A DNA stretch of 64,000 bases from Pseudoscleropodium purum (Eukaryota; Streptophyta; Bryopsida; Hypnales; Brachytheciaceae): positions 3,348,001 through 3,412,000 of the forward strand of contig OZ017803.1 in assembly GCA_963969395.1 (NCBI GenBank), given 5' to 3'. Positions 24,941-35,780 of this stretch are shown here, one piece after another (the stretch's first letter is position 1; the number at the start of each line of letters is the position of its first letter). The translations under genes were made by a program, and so were the position numbers. The notes under the pieces are model-generated. The model saw only the letters and a list, made by a program, of their open reading frames with translations, was not told the origin of the DNA and did not search any database.

Positions 24941-24945
24941 TGCAC

Positions 24946-26620
24946 TTACTTTTGTTCACAAATTATGAATTGGCAAACATTCACTAAAATTGATGTTCTT
25001 CACAATTGTCGAGGAAAATGACTTGAAAATGAGTAATTATTATGGAAAATAATAAAATGATGAAGATGAATTAGAAGAAAGAAAAAAACATTCTTTTATA
25101 GGTGATGGACTAGTGTATTTTGAGTTTTTTTTTCTTTTGCATGTTCTAGCAAAGCAAAAAAACATTCTTTTTCTATTTTTTTCCTAGAAGGTTCTCAAAG
25201 TCCATTCATCCAAGAGAGTTCTAACAACTCATACATTTATAAGAGTTTTATGTTCATGAGGCTACTAATATGCCATGTGCCATTGCCACAATCACTAGTA
25301 TGTCATTTTAAATAGTCACAAAATGATGGCTAAGTCCTCTTTTTAATCTCAATTTCAATCCTTTACAAACTTTGAAAAATCCAAGAAAAATTTCAATCCT
25401 TTCTATCTACCTATTCTTTACTAATTTCATCCCAACAAACTTTGAAAAATCCCCCCAAAATTCATTTCTTGTCAAAATATCAAAATTCCACTTGCAATAT
25501 ATGACTTTTTTCAAACTTCTCAATCTTTGAAAAATACTTGAGTTGACAAACAACTTCTCTAAGATAGCAAATTTTCTTGATAATAGGCATGTTTACCTTA
25601 TTTCTCCTTCAATTCCCTCAGCGGGGGCACAAAATGCTTTGTTTTTTTGGTACACTTTCTTGGGATGACAATAAAGGCTCTTCGGAATGAATTTACATAC
25701 TTTATGATCAAAAAATAATTTCTTCATCAAATCTTTTGCACATCTCATTCATACTTATAAACAATAAGATAACTACACCTAATTTCAACCAATCTCTAAA
25801 ATTGCACAACCTAGATTCTTGCCTAAAATGTACTTCTACTATTCATGAGAGTCTATGTTCAATTTTAAAAACACCTATTTTCAACACTTTGAAAATTTGT
25901 AGTTTATTCATATGGTGTCCAAAAAATGCATTTTAAGATAATCTAAAATCCTCTTTGACTTCTAGCAAGACCCCACAAAAAAAGTCAGTATAACAATGGG
26001 AACCATGCTAAAATTCTTATTTGTGCAATTTTAGGTGTAAGTTAGTTACTTTAACATGTTTATCACTCTAGTGAAGATCACTTTTTGTACTGCTCACAAT
26101 ATGTTAAGTAAAAAAAAAAAAAAAACTTATTTGTGGTGCAAAGCATTTTTGAAGTTGACTCATTTCTAATCCCCCCACCCCCTCCCCCCCTTCCATTTCC
26201 AACCTATAGATTGTTCTCTTTTTGTAAAATTGTGGTGTGATTCCTCAAGTAGTTGTGACACATTATCATTGGTTGTCAGGCTCTCAATATTGCAACTAGC
26301 CCTTGGTCGATTATGCAATCAACCCCTGGTTGGAAACAAAAAAAAGTCTATATAACTAGTATGGGTCGTACAATATAGTTTAGCTTAAAAATTTATGATA
26401 ATTATATTTTGAGTTAAAAAAATTCTATAAAATTCTACTATCCTTCCAAACTCTATTTGTATGTCAGGAAAAATTTCTGCACTCAGGAAATCCACACTCC
26501 ACATACCAAGTAATTGGTTAAGTGGTTGGAAATGGGTTGTCTCCCTTTGTTGACATACCATAACTTCAACATGGCCGTCTCCTTGAGAAGCAAGGTAAGT
26601 TATGGTGTGTTGCAGCTGTC
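24946..26620. other. AT-rich intergenic DNA between the two duplicated segments
   Basis: Contains the former promoter side of SAUR pseudogene 1 (a TATAAAAG-like box in reverse complement near 25096). Repeat fragments are shared with 19380-19700 (the CAAACTTTGAAAAATC and GATAGCAAATTTTCTTG blocks) and with 20920-21010 (the TTTATGATCAAAAAATAATTTC region). C-rich and A-rich homopolymer tracts lie at 26107-26125 and 26171-26190. No gene is recognised. Confidence 0.6.
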
Positions 26621-26624
26621 CTTG

Positions 26625-28420
26625 GCACCAACCTCCTGGTCACAATTTCTCTAGAGGATCCGCAATCATGCTCCAAACCGGTGGCCTCGACGACTCTCTG
26701 CGAGCCTACATGAGAAAAAGGTCTCCCACCCAGACAGGCCTTTCGTTGCAGGAGGTAAAGGTACCGGTAGTTTGCTCTACAAGTCCCCTTTTTAAGAGCT
26801 GATTGCATTTGGGGGAAGATACACTCCTCGGAAGAATTTTCAGTAAAATTTTGTAGGAAGAAAAATGCATGGGATTGGCATGAACCCAAGTTGTTTCATG
26901 TTTGGGGGACCTTTGTGGGATTAGTTGTGAATTTTTGAAGTTAAAACATAGCAGTCATCATGATGCTCATTTGGACTTATGTAAAATCCCATAGATAAGA
27001 ACAAGACCCTACTTGTGCCATTAGTGGGTCTCTTTTCACACCCATTGATTAGAGCATAAATTACTCTTCAATTTTTTGCTATTTTTTTTGTAGAGTGTTG
27101 TCACATGTAAAGGATCATTTGTAGGGATGTCTCGTAGTACCTCAAGATAAAAAGGTGCAATAACACTCTAAAAGTTTCTTCAAACACAAAGTTGCATATC
27201 AAAGTTTTGAATGTTACCAATAGTGAACATGATACATTTATAGTCTTGTGTTAATTAAATTGAGAAAGATTCAAGAACAATTAGCAAAGGTTTAAAAAAT
27301 ACAAACCCACTAGGGCTTAATACTAGGCCATCTACTTTAGTATACTTTTATCTAATGAACTAGTAGGGGTGTACAAAGGTATGATGATGACTATGATCCA
27401 TTATTATTTTTTACGCATATATTTAGATGTGTACATACAACAACAACTCAACAATTAATCAAATCGACATTTGGGATTCCATGTGATTTTGGATGTCTCA
27501 AGAATCATATTGATTGATCTAAAGAGCATTAGATTAGATTAGAAATTTAAAATGAGTGCACGTTTCATTCAATTCTATTAAAATCAATTTGGCAATTCAA
27601 GCATCTACTATAAAATTTTAACAAGAATGCACATCACATACTCATTCATCAAAATGTGTGCTTTTTGTGCATACAAATTTTTACGAGATTGTCTCTCTTA
27701 TGGTTTTATTGAAGTTACAAGAGTGACTAAGTCTAATAGCACTATTGAATAAATATAGAAGAACAATAATCCTCTTATAATATGTGGAAATGATATATAA
27801 CTTTATATATGCACAATACTTTATTGACTATGGATATCAATTTATTATCTACAAGTATCTCAAGGCAAGCTTTGAGTACACACTCAATTTGAAGTTGGGC
27901 TAAGCTTATCCTACATCTATATTGTAACCATAAAAAATTACTCCACCATATGACAAGTGGTCTCATTAGGTGTGAAGGCCCAATAATCTTGCAAGTTCAT
28001 GTAACAAAGAGTTGGGCTCTTGGTCTCAACAAGCCACAAGAGATGCTCAAAGAAGGCTACATGACAAGCAATGATCAAGCCTCCATCATGCTTGTATCCA
28101 AACTCTTCGGCAGTCTTCGCCAACAATACTCGAAATACATCATGTTTAAGGATCTTGGCTTTAACCACAAATCATTGTCTTTCATCACCAACATACAATG
28201 CCAAGGACCCTTTAGGAACATCACTTGGTACAATGTTGTCATCTCCAAACTTGACATCCTCTTTGTGATGTCCAATTGTGTGTTGCAACTTTTGCAATTG
28301 CTTGCCAAACTTCCCCATTGCACTAACTTTTGTCTTCAAATTGTGAAATGGCAAAGTGCTAAAATTGATGTTCTTTACAATTGTCAAAGTAGAAAATGAC
28401 ATAAAAACAAATAATATGGA
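26625..28420 (-). repeat. Duplicated segment, copy 2 (with SAUR pseudogene)
   Basis: Counterpart of 21841-24945. It has one partial 124-base unit instead of six and lacks the part corresponding to about 22990-23440. It carries the inverted block 26957-27135. From about 27140 (GATAAAAAGGTGCAA) onward it runs parallel to copy 1 through the SAUR copy. Divergence is moderate, with many substitutions and small indels, so the duplication is not recent. Confidence 0.8.
27938..28318 (-). pseudogene. SAUR pseudogene 2 (CGA to TGA nonsense at codon 49)
   Basis: A 381-base SAUR copy starting at the ATG at 28318 (MGKFGKQLQKLQ). The frame is intact except for codon 49, within VGDERQ-stop-FVVKAK. The intact copy has CGA (Arg) there; here it is TGA at 28172-28174, a single C to T change at a CpG. 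Everything else in the SAUR domain, including VPKGSLALYVGDERQ and GGLIIACHVAFFEHLLWLVE, is well kept, so inactivation is relatively recent or read-through cannot be excluded. Upstream on the same strand the leader resembles the intact gene's, with a CCTATAAAAG box near 28558, but lacks the transposon found there. Confidence 0.9.
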
Positions 28421-29714
28421 TGTGGTTGAGACTTACGTAGCAAATTTCTCGAAGGTGTTAATGGAGAAGAGAGGGGGAAAGCTAAGAAATAAAAGGGAGA
28501 AGAATGAAATGATTATAATGAAATAGAAAAAAGAAGAGAGAAAGAAGCATTCTTTTATAGGTGGTGGACTAGTCTTTCTTTTACCTTTCTTTTACTTTTG
28601 TATGTCTAGCAAAAGTAAAAGAACATTCTTTTACTTTTACATGTTCTAGCAAAGTAAAAGAAAATTTTTTTACTTTTTTTTCTAGAAGGTTTCCAAAGCT
28701 CATTCAAAAACTTTGAGTTTGTTGAATTCTAATTTCTCTCTCTTTGAAAATAGCACTGAAAATTAAATTTACTGTGAGTAACAATGTCTGTGTTGATATC
28801 AGTTTAGCAACTAATTAGTTGATGGTTTGTACGAGGGAAATTTAATGTTGGTATACCACTATTTGTTAGTTGTTACCCTCAGTCAAGAGCAATCCCTGTA
28901 AAATTATTTCTTCCCTGAAATGTATGATAAGTTCAAAAATGAAAACTCAAAGTTTGATTTTAGAGACACCAACAAACAACATTTTAAAAAACTCTAACTC
29001 TAAAAGAGATCATCATTAACCCCTTAGTGTTCCGACTTCCAAAATCAACGATGAACAAAGATGTTTCAAAGCAGCTCTTTCGATCACAAAACTTCTCATT
29101 CATCCAAACCAATGCTTGACTTTTAAAAAACCACACTTTATGTATGATAAATCTGATGAAATTGAAGTAAATAACATATAATTTTAAAAATATAAGCAAA
29201 AAATATTTAAAAATTCAAGAAAGGATTCAAGTACAAATGGGATAAATACAAGAATCCTTAGTCCTGTAGGGGTACAGACACACACACCAATCAAAACTCC
29301 AAGTAAAACTTCCTTGGGGTAACAAATTCAATTGAATTACAAATTAAACTTGAGAAAAAATTTCCACGTAAATTGGTACCACTTGCTTGTACAACAGACA
29401 AGATTTTGGACCCCTCATAAGATTGTTTCGAGGAGGACAATTGAAAGCACAAGTTGGGGGTGCCAAAATTAGCGACGTCCCAGGACGTCAAATTTCCGAA
29501 GCTTGAAGCTCTAGACCGACTAACTTACCTGCAATTTTCCCTTTCAAGGACAGACTCAAGCAGACTCGTCCGTCCTGTGAAAATTCAAAACCAGGAATTA
29601 TTCATAGCAATCCACTTCTTTTATTAGCTTAGCTTGCCAATGTACTCCTAAGGCTACCTTGTACAAGTGTTTGGCAATGACGAGCGAATTTTGGTGGTTT
29701 CAAAGTTGTCGTAA
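28421..29714. other. Old SAUR promoter flank and unique-looking AT-rich DNA
   Basis: 28421-28570 is the leader and TATA side of SAUR pseudogene 2. About 28570-28690 has repeated AAAGTAAAAGAA/TTCTTTTACTTT segments that pair with each other. About 29016-29272 is a possible TTAA element remnant: TTAA-CCCCTTAGTG at the left and TCCTGTAGGGG-TACA at the right, a weak match. No gene is recognised. Confidence 0.5.
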
Positions 29715-30362
29715 CCCCTAAATGCCCAACGCTTGTTATGAGCTTCTTGGAATTTGCTCTAAATTGAACAAATTGCTAACATTTTGATAAGTTGTATCAG
29801 TTTTTTTTAATTGTAACCGTACAAATTCAAACTAGACATGCTAGAGATCTCAAAACAAAACAAAACAAAACAATCTCACTTACGGAGTGAAAGATTATAA
29901 TGTTTGACCATGAGGGTGTTAAAATTGCAAAAGTGACGTGAAATCTTTCAATCTTTTTTTCGTCAGTCAAATCTAGAAAGTTGGTGACCAAAAAGATATG
30001 AGGTTAAAGGGCTTAATATGTATAACCCCAATTAATTTATGGCTTCTTAAAATCTATTGTACAATTTTTCTTTAAATGAATTTTGAATGTGATTTTTTCT
30101 TCAAGATCTAGTGTACTTGAGGCTCATTTCCAAGAGCTCTCAATACTACGGGAAGTCAAGATTGCAATGGGTACCCTTGCACAAAATCTTGAAAAGAAAA
30201 ATCACTATCATTTATTTTCAAGATCAGATTTTTGATACTAAAACTAGACTTCCAGAAGAACTTTCTAAAAATATAATCTACTGAAAATAGCAACTTGGTT
30301 AGGTTTTATTTAACTTCAAAGTTCTGCAAACACCAAATTTTGATGCCTCGGGCAGTTACGGG
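29715..30362. mobile_element. Non-autonomous TTAA-flanked element, inverted copy B
   Basis: Reverse-complement match of 651-1286 along the whole length. Shared blocks include AATTGCTAACATTTTGATAA versus its counterpart near 1210-1230, GGTGACCAAAA, CAAGAGCTCTCAA and GGTACCCTTGCACAAAATC. Left end CCCCTAAATGCCC is preceded by GTAA; right end CAGTTACGGG is followed by TTTAA. The flanking TTAA signals are each one change away from perfect, as expected of an old insertion. Having both ends in a second locus fixes the element's boundaries. Confidence 0.75.
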
Positions 30363-30804
30363 TTTAATTAACCCACTCTGTGCAGCAGTTCAATGTACCC
30401 ATGTTACCTGCCGTAGCAACAACAAATAGAAACCAAGTACTCAGTCCTTTTGCTCATATGCAATTTGTAACCAAACTCCTGTTCTATTTTATTTTTTATT
30501 TTTTTCATTTATTTTCGAAAAGAACTGTGACTGTTCTATTGTTTTAAGAAACCTATTGAACAACACACCTACCCAGTGTGCTTGCATTATTGGCACTGGG
30601 AACCCATGCAATCCTTGTGGAAAAAAATTGTACCCCAAACAAAGTATCAATTGGAAATCTTTCATATCAGCAGAAATAGACTCTGTTCAGCCCATGAAAC
30701 ATAAAATTTATGGACATGGACTGTAAACAATAAGCTTAGACCAATGATTTGAAGCTCTATGAGAAATAAGGTAGGAGGTTCATAAAGCACTCAAGCTTTG
30801 AAAG

Positions 30805-31110
30805 TGTCCACCCCTGAGATGTACCCTATTTGTACATTTTGCTTTCTCATTGCATAAGAAATGTACAAATAGAGCACATTTTTGGAGGTGGTGGGAGGGC
30901 TGGCTTTACAGTGACCATTGTGTTTCAACTTTTGAAAATTCATAACTAATTCCATAATTGAAGTTGCAAAAAATATGAAATGGCTTGGGTTAGATGCCAA
31001 TTAATTCCATATGTCTTTCCAAGGAAATATGACTGAAAAATGATTTTCAAGAAGTCTAGGTTGCCCAAATTAATTTTTAGATCTTAAAATTGGTGGTTTA
31101 TGGACCTCCT
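30805..31110 (-). repeat. Dispersed repeat R1, inverted copy with terminal palindrome
   Basis: Reverse-complement relative of 22728-22975 and same-orientation relative of 14659-14960. It contains TTTGTACATTTTG and, about 20 bases on, AAATGTACAAA, forming a small hairpin, then GTGACCATTGTGTTTCAACTT and ATTCCATATGTCTTTCCAAGG. Confidence 0.65.
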
Positions 31111-32330
31111 ACCTTACATCAACTCCTAAAGCATGAAAAGTCAATACACATGAACTAGCACTTAAATCCAACAATGCACATTGACAAAGAAGAAAATGAG
31201 GTAAAGAAACAATACCTGAAATCTTTTTAATAGGTGTTTGAGCATGGTTCTTATTATTAGATTGTCTAAGTTTTTATTGTTATTGGATTGTCTTGGGAGC
31301 CATAAGAGGATTCAAGATTTTTATGACATGTATTTTTGAACACCATATGAATAAACTATGAATTTTTAGAGTACTCAAAAAAGATGTATCAAAAGAAGAC
31401 CTTAGTCTCTCAAAGGTTAATTTTATACAAGAATTTGTAATGGTCAATTTTAGAAATGGGATACAACTAGGAATAATTAATCTAGTTTCTCCAATAATGT
31501 GACTTTCAACTTTTGAATGTGTTGACTATTTTTAATTTGAACCCTTTTTTCTTCCTCATTCTAAAAAAGTTTTGAATTTTCAATGGTCATGATACTTAAC
31601 AATCATAATTGTACTAGGTGAAAATCTACAACTCCAAGCACACAAATCAAAGAAAAATTTTGTGCTTCACCCTTTAAAGTCCCTAGGTAATTTTTTCATC
31701 AAAAAACACTCAAAATTACCATTTCTATTGCTTAAAAGAGGTTTATAACATTCTAACTAATATGACAAAAGACATTGAATTTCCAAGTTTTGATCTCACT
31801 AAATGTTAGAAAATTGAATTGGAAAATTTGGAATTATGATTTTTACTTTTATTATTTAGTTATACTTAAAAAATGTTTGCTTATAATTTATTTTCAACTT
31901 TATCTTGTTTTTAATTTTAATTTTAATTTTTTTTCCACTAATACATATACTTTTTTAACAAAATTTTAAAATAAAATATGAAAATTGATAGAACTCATGA
32001 CAATCAATGTCAATGCTATGGGCTATATGATATATGAATGGGATTGGAAATGGGTATCAAAAGAAATCAAAGAGGTCATTTTTGTAACAATTACAAATGA
32101 CATATTAGTGGTTGTGGTAATAGCACATGGTATTCTAGTGGCTTGATGAAGGAAGGAACCTTTGTAGATGAATGAGTTCACTTGTTGGAACTCTCTAGGA
32201 TGAATGAGATTTGGAAAAAATTAGAAAAATACTCTTTTACTTTTTTAGAATATAAAAATATAAAAGAATATTCTTTTATTTTTACTAAAATATACAAAAG
32301 TAAACAAAATTCAAATTACACTACTCTACT
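31111..32330. other. AT-rich repeat-derived DNA upstream of the intact SAUR
   Basis: About 31340-31760 is similar, in the same orientation, to about 33760-34220 (ACTATGAATTTTTA, CTCAAAA, AGTCTAGTTTCTCCAATAA, GAAAATCTACAA blocks). At the place where the later copy has the 153-base insertion (34015-34167), this copy is uninterrupted. No gene is recognised. Confidence 0.6.
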
Positions 32331-32333
32331 ACC

Positions 32334-32340
32334 TATAAAA
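32334..32340 (+). promoter_or_regulatory. TATA-like box of the intact SAUR gene
   Basis: TATAAAA in the context ACTACCTATAAAA. The aligned place of SAUR pseudogene 2 has CCACCTATAAAAG about 240 bases before its ATG. Here the ATG is about 840 bases away because a 585-base element has inserted in between. The assignment rests on conservation between paralogues. Confidence 0.5.
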
Positions 32341-32365
32341 AAACAATACTTTCTTTTTTCTACTT

Positions 32366-32966
32366 TCTCTCTTCCCAGGGAGATCACTTGGTATATCTAT
32401 AACATACTACGTGCGTTAACATGATTTTTTGGACCCCTATATACTTTTTGATAAACTATAATTTCAACCTACAATTTTGAGCTTAGTTTAACAATGACTA
32501 TAGGTCTCCATTGCCTAAAATTCCCCACTCAAATAACTTATGAAATGATTTGTAGAGGAGGTTGAAAAATGAACTAAAATGGCATGTTTTTCAACTCAAA
32601 TGTTTATAGAGAATACATTTAGATGACCATTGCATCATTATTTAAGGATAATTAACTTTCAATAGAGAGTTATTTTTAACAATTTTTTGTTCATTTTTTA
32701 GACAATTTTTTCTTATTGAAAATAGGGATGTGAAAGTTATTTTCAGCTCTACAGTGTATCTTTTTTCTTCAAAAATTTGTAACTAATTATAATTAACAAA
32801 TAAAAATACTAATAATTCAAAACATAAACTTTCACAGTAGAAGAATCTCCTCATATTTTTTTATTTTTATTTTTATTTAAATTTTAGGACATAAAATAGG
32901 GGGTCAAAAATCTTAACACACATAGTTTCTAATGGACACTCTAAGTGATCTCCCCGGGTCTCTCTT
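32366..32966. mobile_element. 585-base inverted-repeat transposon in the SAUR leader, 8-base target duplication
   Basis: The element is 32374-32958, flanked by perfect direct repeats TCTCTCTT (32366-32373 and 32959-32966). The left end is CCCAGGGAGATCACTT; the right end in reverse complement is CCCGGGGAGATCACTT. The inverted similarity continues inward for about 70 bases (ACTA(C/T)GTG(C/T)GTTAA, then GGACCCCTAT versus GACCCCCTAT). The leader of SAUR pseudogene 2 aligns across this site with a single CTTTCTCTCTT and no insertion, giving a natural empty site. The interior is AT-rich without a transposase frame. An 8-base duplication suggests a hAT-type element, although the terminal CCC is not the usual hAT start. 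Confidence 0.88.
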
Positions 32967-33173
32967 ATATTTCATGATGTTCATTTCATTATTCTCCCTT
33001 TTGTCTTTTAGCTTTCTCTCTCTTTTCACTTGTTACCTTCAAGAATTATTTCACATTAATCTAGACCACATCCTTATTACTCATTTTCACGTCATTTTCC
33101 TCGTTGACAATTGTAAAGAACATTGATTTTTAGTGTTTTGACATTTCATAATTTGCAGACAAAAGTAAGTGCA

Positions 33174-33554
33174 ATGGGAAAATTTGGCAAGCAATTGCAA
33201 AAGTTACAACACACAATTAGACATCGTGAAAGAGATGTTAAGTTCAAAGATGACAACATTGTACCAAGTGATGTTCCAAAAGGATCCTTGGCAATTTATG
33301 TTGGTGATGAAAGACAACGATTTGTAATCAAAGCCAAGATCCTCAAACATTATGTGTTTCATATATTGTTGGCAAAGCCCGTTGAGGAGTTTGGATACAC
33401 ACGTGATGGAGGCTTGATTATTGCTTGTGATGTAATATTCTTTGAACATCTCTTGTGGCTTGTTGAGACCAAGAGCCCAACTCCTTGTCTCATGAACTTA
33501 CATAATTATTGGGCCTTCACACCTCATGAGACTATTTATCATGTGGTAGAGTGA
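33174..33554 (+). CDS. SAUR: SAUR family protein (small auxin-up RNA), 126 aa, intact
   Basis: A single uninterrupted frame from ATG (MGKFGKQLQKLQ) to TGA, intronless as SAUR genes usually are. Residues ~30-105 form the SAUR domain: VPKGSLAIYVGDERQRF, a middle helix (ILKHYVFHILL), EEFGYTRDGGLIIACDV and FFEHLLWLVE. The ~20-residue C-terminal tail (TPCLMNLHNYWAF) is shared with its two broken paralogues, so it is a lineage feature rather than noise. SAUR proteins are auxin-responsive regulators of cell expansion, many acting by inhibiting PP2C.D phosphatases and so activating plasma-membrane H+-ATPases; that role is inferred from family. In-frame sequence upstream of the ATG lacks another ATG. 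The leader carries a transposon (32374-32958), which may alter expression. The 3' flank to about 33760 also matches the flanks of the pseudogenes, in inverse orientation. Confidence 0.9.
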   Translation: MGKFGKQLQKLQHTIRHRERDVKFKDDNIVPSDVPKGSLAIYVGDERQRFVIKAKILKHYVFHILLAKPVEEFGYTRDGGLIIACDVIFFEHLLWLVETKSPTPCLMNLHNYWAFTPHETIYHVVE

Positions 33555-34007
33555 TTTATGATGGTTACAATATAGGTGTAAGATAAGCTTAGCACAACTT
33601 AAAAATTGAGTGTATATTCAAAGCTTGCTTTAAAAAAAATGTAGATGATAAATTGAATTATAGATTCATAGCCATCAATAAAGCATTGTGCATATATGAA
33701 GTTGTGTATCATTTCTACATATTATAAGACAATTACTATTCTTCTATACTTTTTCAATAAACTATGAATTTTTAAGGTACTCAAAAATAATATATCCAAA
33801 AAACTTCAACTTTTAAAGATTGAAAGTTTAAGTAAGAATTTGCAGGGAATTTTTTTAAAAATGAGTTTCAAATAGGAATTGTTAGTCTAGTTTCTCCAAT
33901 AACACTTACCTTTTATTAAATTTTAAAAGAATGTTTTTTTTTTCTTCATTCCAATGAACTTTTGATTTTTCAATTATTATGAAACTTGAGAATTACAATT
34001 ATACTAC

Positions 34008-34174
34008 ATTCAATAGGAGTATTAAGGGGGCCCATGCTAATTAATTGACACAACTCACTATATAAAAATCTATCATTGAAGTGTTGGAGGGCTGTACATT
34101 ATGTTTCAAACATCTAAATTTTTTCAATATAAATCCCTTTAATTTTTTTGGTCCCCTTGATACTCCTATTCAAT
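34008..34174. mobile_element. 153-base inverted-repeat element with 7-base target duplication
   Basis: The element is 34015-34167. The left end is AGGAGTATTAAGGGG; the right end in reverse complement is AGGAGTATCAAGGGG, 14 of 15 matching. It is flanked by perfect ATTCAAT repeats (34008-34014 and 34168-34174). The related sequence at about 31600-31630 runs through the same place without the insert. It is too short to code. Superfamily unclear: a 7-base duplication may be a degraded 8- or 9-base one. Confidence 0.8.
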
Positions 34175-35780
34175 ATAGATGAAAATCTGCAATTCTAAGC
34201 ACAATTACCATTTCTGTTGCATAGAGCAAAAAATGTAGATATATATTTTTTTCACATATTTTACCAAAGCATTTTACACTAGACTAATATAAGGATGTGT
34301 GGAATAAATTTCATAAACTTTGATCTTATAGATTGCAAAATGGATTTTTGAGCATATTATATAACTAGATTATTTGACTTTGAATCTTCTTAACTTAAAA
34401 AATTGGCACTAAAGATTTTGATTAATTTTTTTTAATATGATAAAAACTTGAATGGATAGTCTAGGAAAAAATTCAAAAAATAATACTTGATTTTTATTCT
34501 TTAAGAATTTATTTAGTACAAACATTAACAAGAATGAAGGAATTAACAAATTGTTAATAGCTCTAAGGTGGAATTAAAATACACTAATCATAATAGTGAG
34601 ATTGTTCTAGAAAGTATAGTGAACTATGTAGATCTTTTTCTTAAAATTGTAAAATGAATTAATAAAATGAGTCAAATACGTTATTTTAAAAAAAAGATGA
34701 TATAATAGCTTGCAAAACAAGAGGCTTTATAACTTAAATACTATTATTCTAAATGGAATGAATAAAAGCTTTCCTTATAGACAAAATACAATCTATACAA
34801 AAAATAAATAAAAAATAGAATTTGTTTCAAATTTTGTGGATTTTTTTGTTATATGCCATATTTAATTACTTTTAGACTATTCATTGAAATCTGGACTTAA
34901 GATCGTGGGGTCCCTTGATTGTAAGATCAAGAGATCCCTAGATGTTTTGCACAGATTTTTCAATGTTTTGGGGTCCCCCAATCATAGGATTGATAGTTCC
35001 CCCAATGTTTTGCATTATCTCCTAAAGATAATTTTTTTTCTCATGATGACCATTATTAATTTTGGACTTTCAAAAATCTAGAAGTAGTTAAATGTGGCAT
35101 TTATCTATATTTAGTCATTTTAGAGTTATTGCTACATAATTTTTATTCATGGGCACCAATTGAAATAAAAATTATATTTCTACAAAGCTAATGTGCTTTT
35201 CTATCATAATTTAAGAAAACAAAAAACAAAAATGGAGACCATAGGAGCCTATGCAAAATCCATGTTATTCCTTGCACAAGCAATGGGACTTCAAGGTTAA
35301 TGTATTGTACAATTTAAATCTCAACAACTATATTCGTATTGTTTTTTTGTTCAATCTTCAATTTTCACCCAGTTCTTGATTCCAAATGCAAATTTGTAAA
35401 ATTGAAAATGAAGCCTAGAGTACATCATCTTCCAAAATTTCAATTGTAAACTACGAAAGGCATAAACTATGAAAAAGACCAACACCTAATTGTAAACCCT
35501 TTCTAAAACCTCCCCCTCTAAATTCTTGCCTAAAATACACTACCTATCTATTCATGAGAGCCTATTCATTGTTTTCAAAAACACATACCTGTATTCAATA
35601 ATTTGAAAATTTATAGTTTATTTGTAGATTATCACAAATTGTATTAGAAAAAAAATCTAAAATACTCTTTAGACACCTAAACAGATCCAACACAAAATTA
35701 AGTAATTTAATAATAGGAACAATACTCAATTGGTTATTCAAACACATTTTAGGTGTAGTTACCTTACGTTATTCGAATCA
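34175..35780. other. AT-rich repeat-derived DNA
   Basis: About 34190-34720 is an inverted copy of repeat R2 (compare 2090-2650 and 17990-18540). About 34880-35010 holds a short imperfect duplication (GGGTCCC(T/C)...GAT, ATGTTTTGCA twice, at 34907-34950 and 34970-35013). No gene is recognised. Confidence 0.6.

Larger units (their letters stand above)
21841..24945 (-). repeat. Duplicated segment, copy 1 (with SAUR pseudogene)
   Basis: This segment and 26625-28420 share the same order of landmarks: CTGTCCTTG-CACCAAC, ATCCGCAATCATGCTCCAAA, the R1 block, a long flank containing GATAAAAAGGTGCAA and CAAGAATCATATTGATTG, then a SAUR copy on the minus strand. Copy 1 alone has the six-unit 124-base array (21861-22604). 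About 190 bases (roughly 23480-23662) are in the opposite orientation in copy 2. Copy 1 is also longer between R1 and that segment (about 22990-23440). Confidence 0.8.

Noticed and set aside
24665..25021. 118-codon plus-strand frame
   Set aside because: It is the antisense shadow of SAUR pseudogene 1; the minus-strand frame carries the family motifs.
26566..26889. 107-codon minus-strand frame across the R1 repeat
   Set aside because: The corresponding frame in the duplicate (22629-22850) is broken and shifted, so there is no sign of coding constraint; the sequence is repeat-derived.
27950..28399. 149-codon plus-strand frame
   Set aside because: Antisense of SAUR pseudogene 2. It is open only because of the codon composition of the opposite strand.
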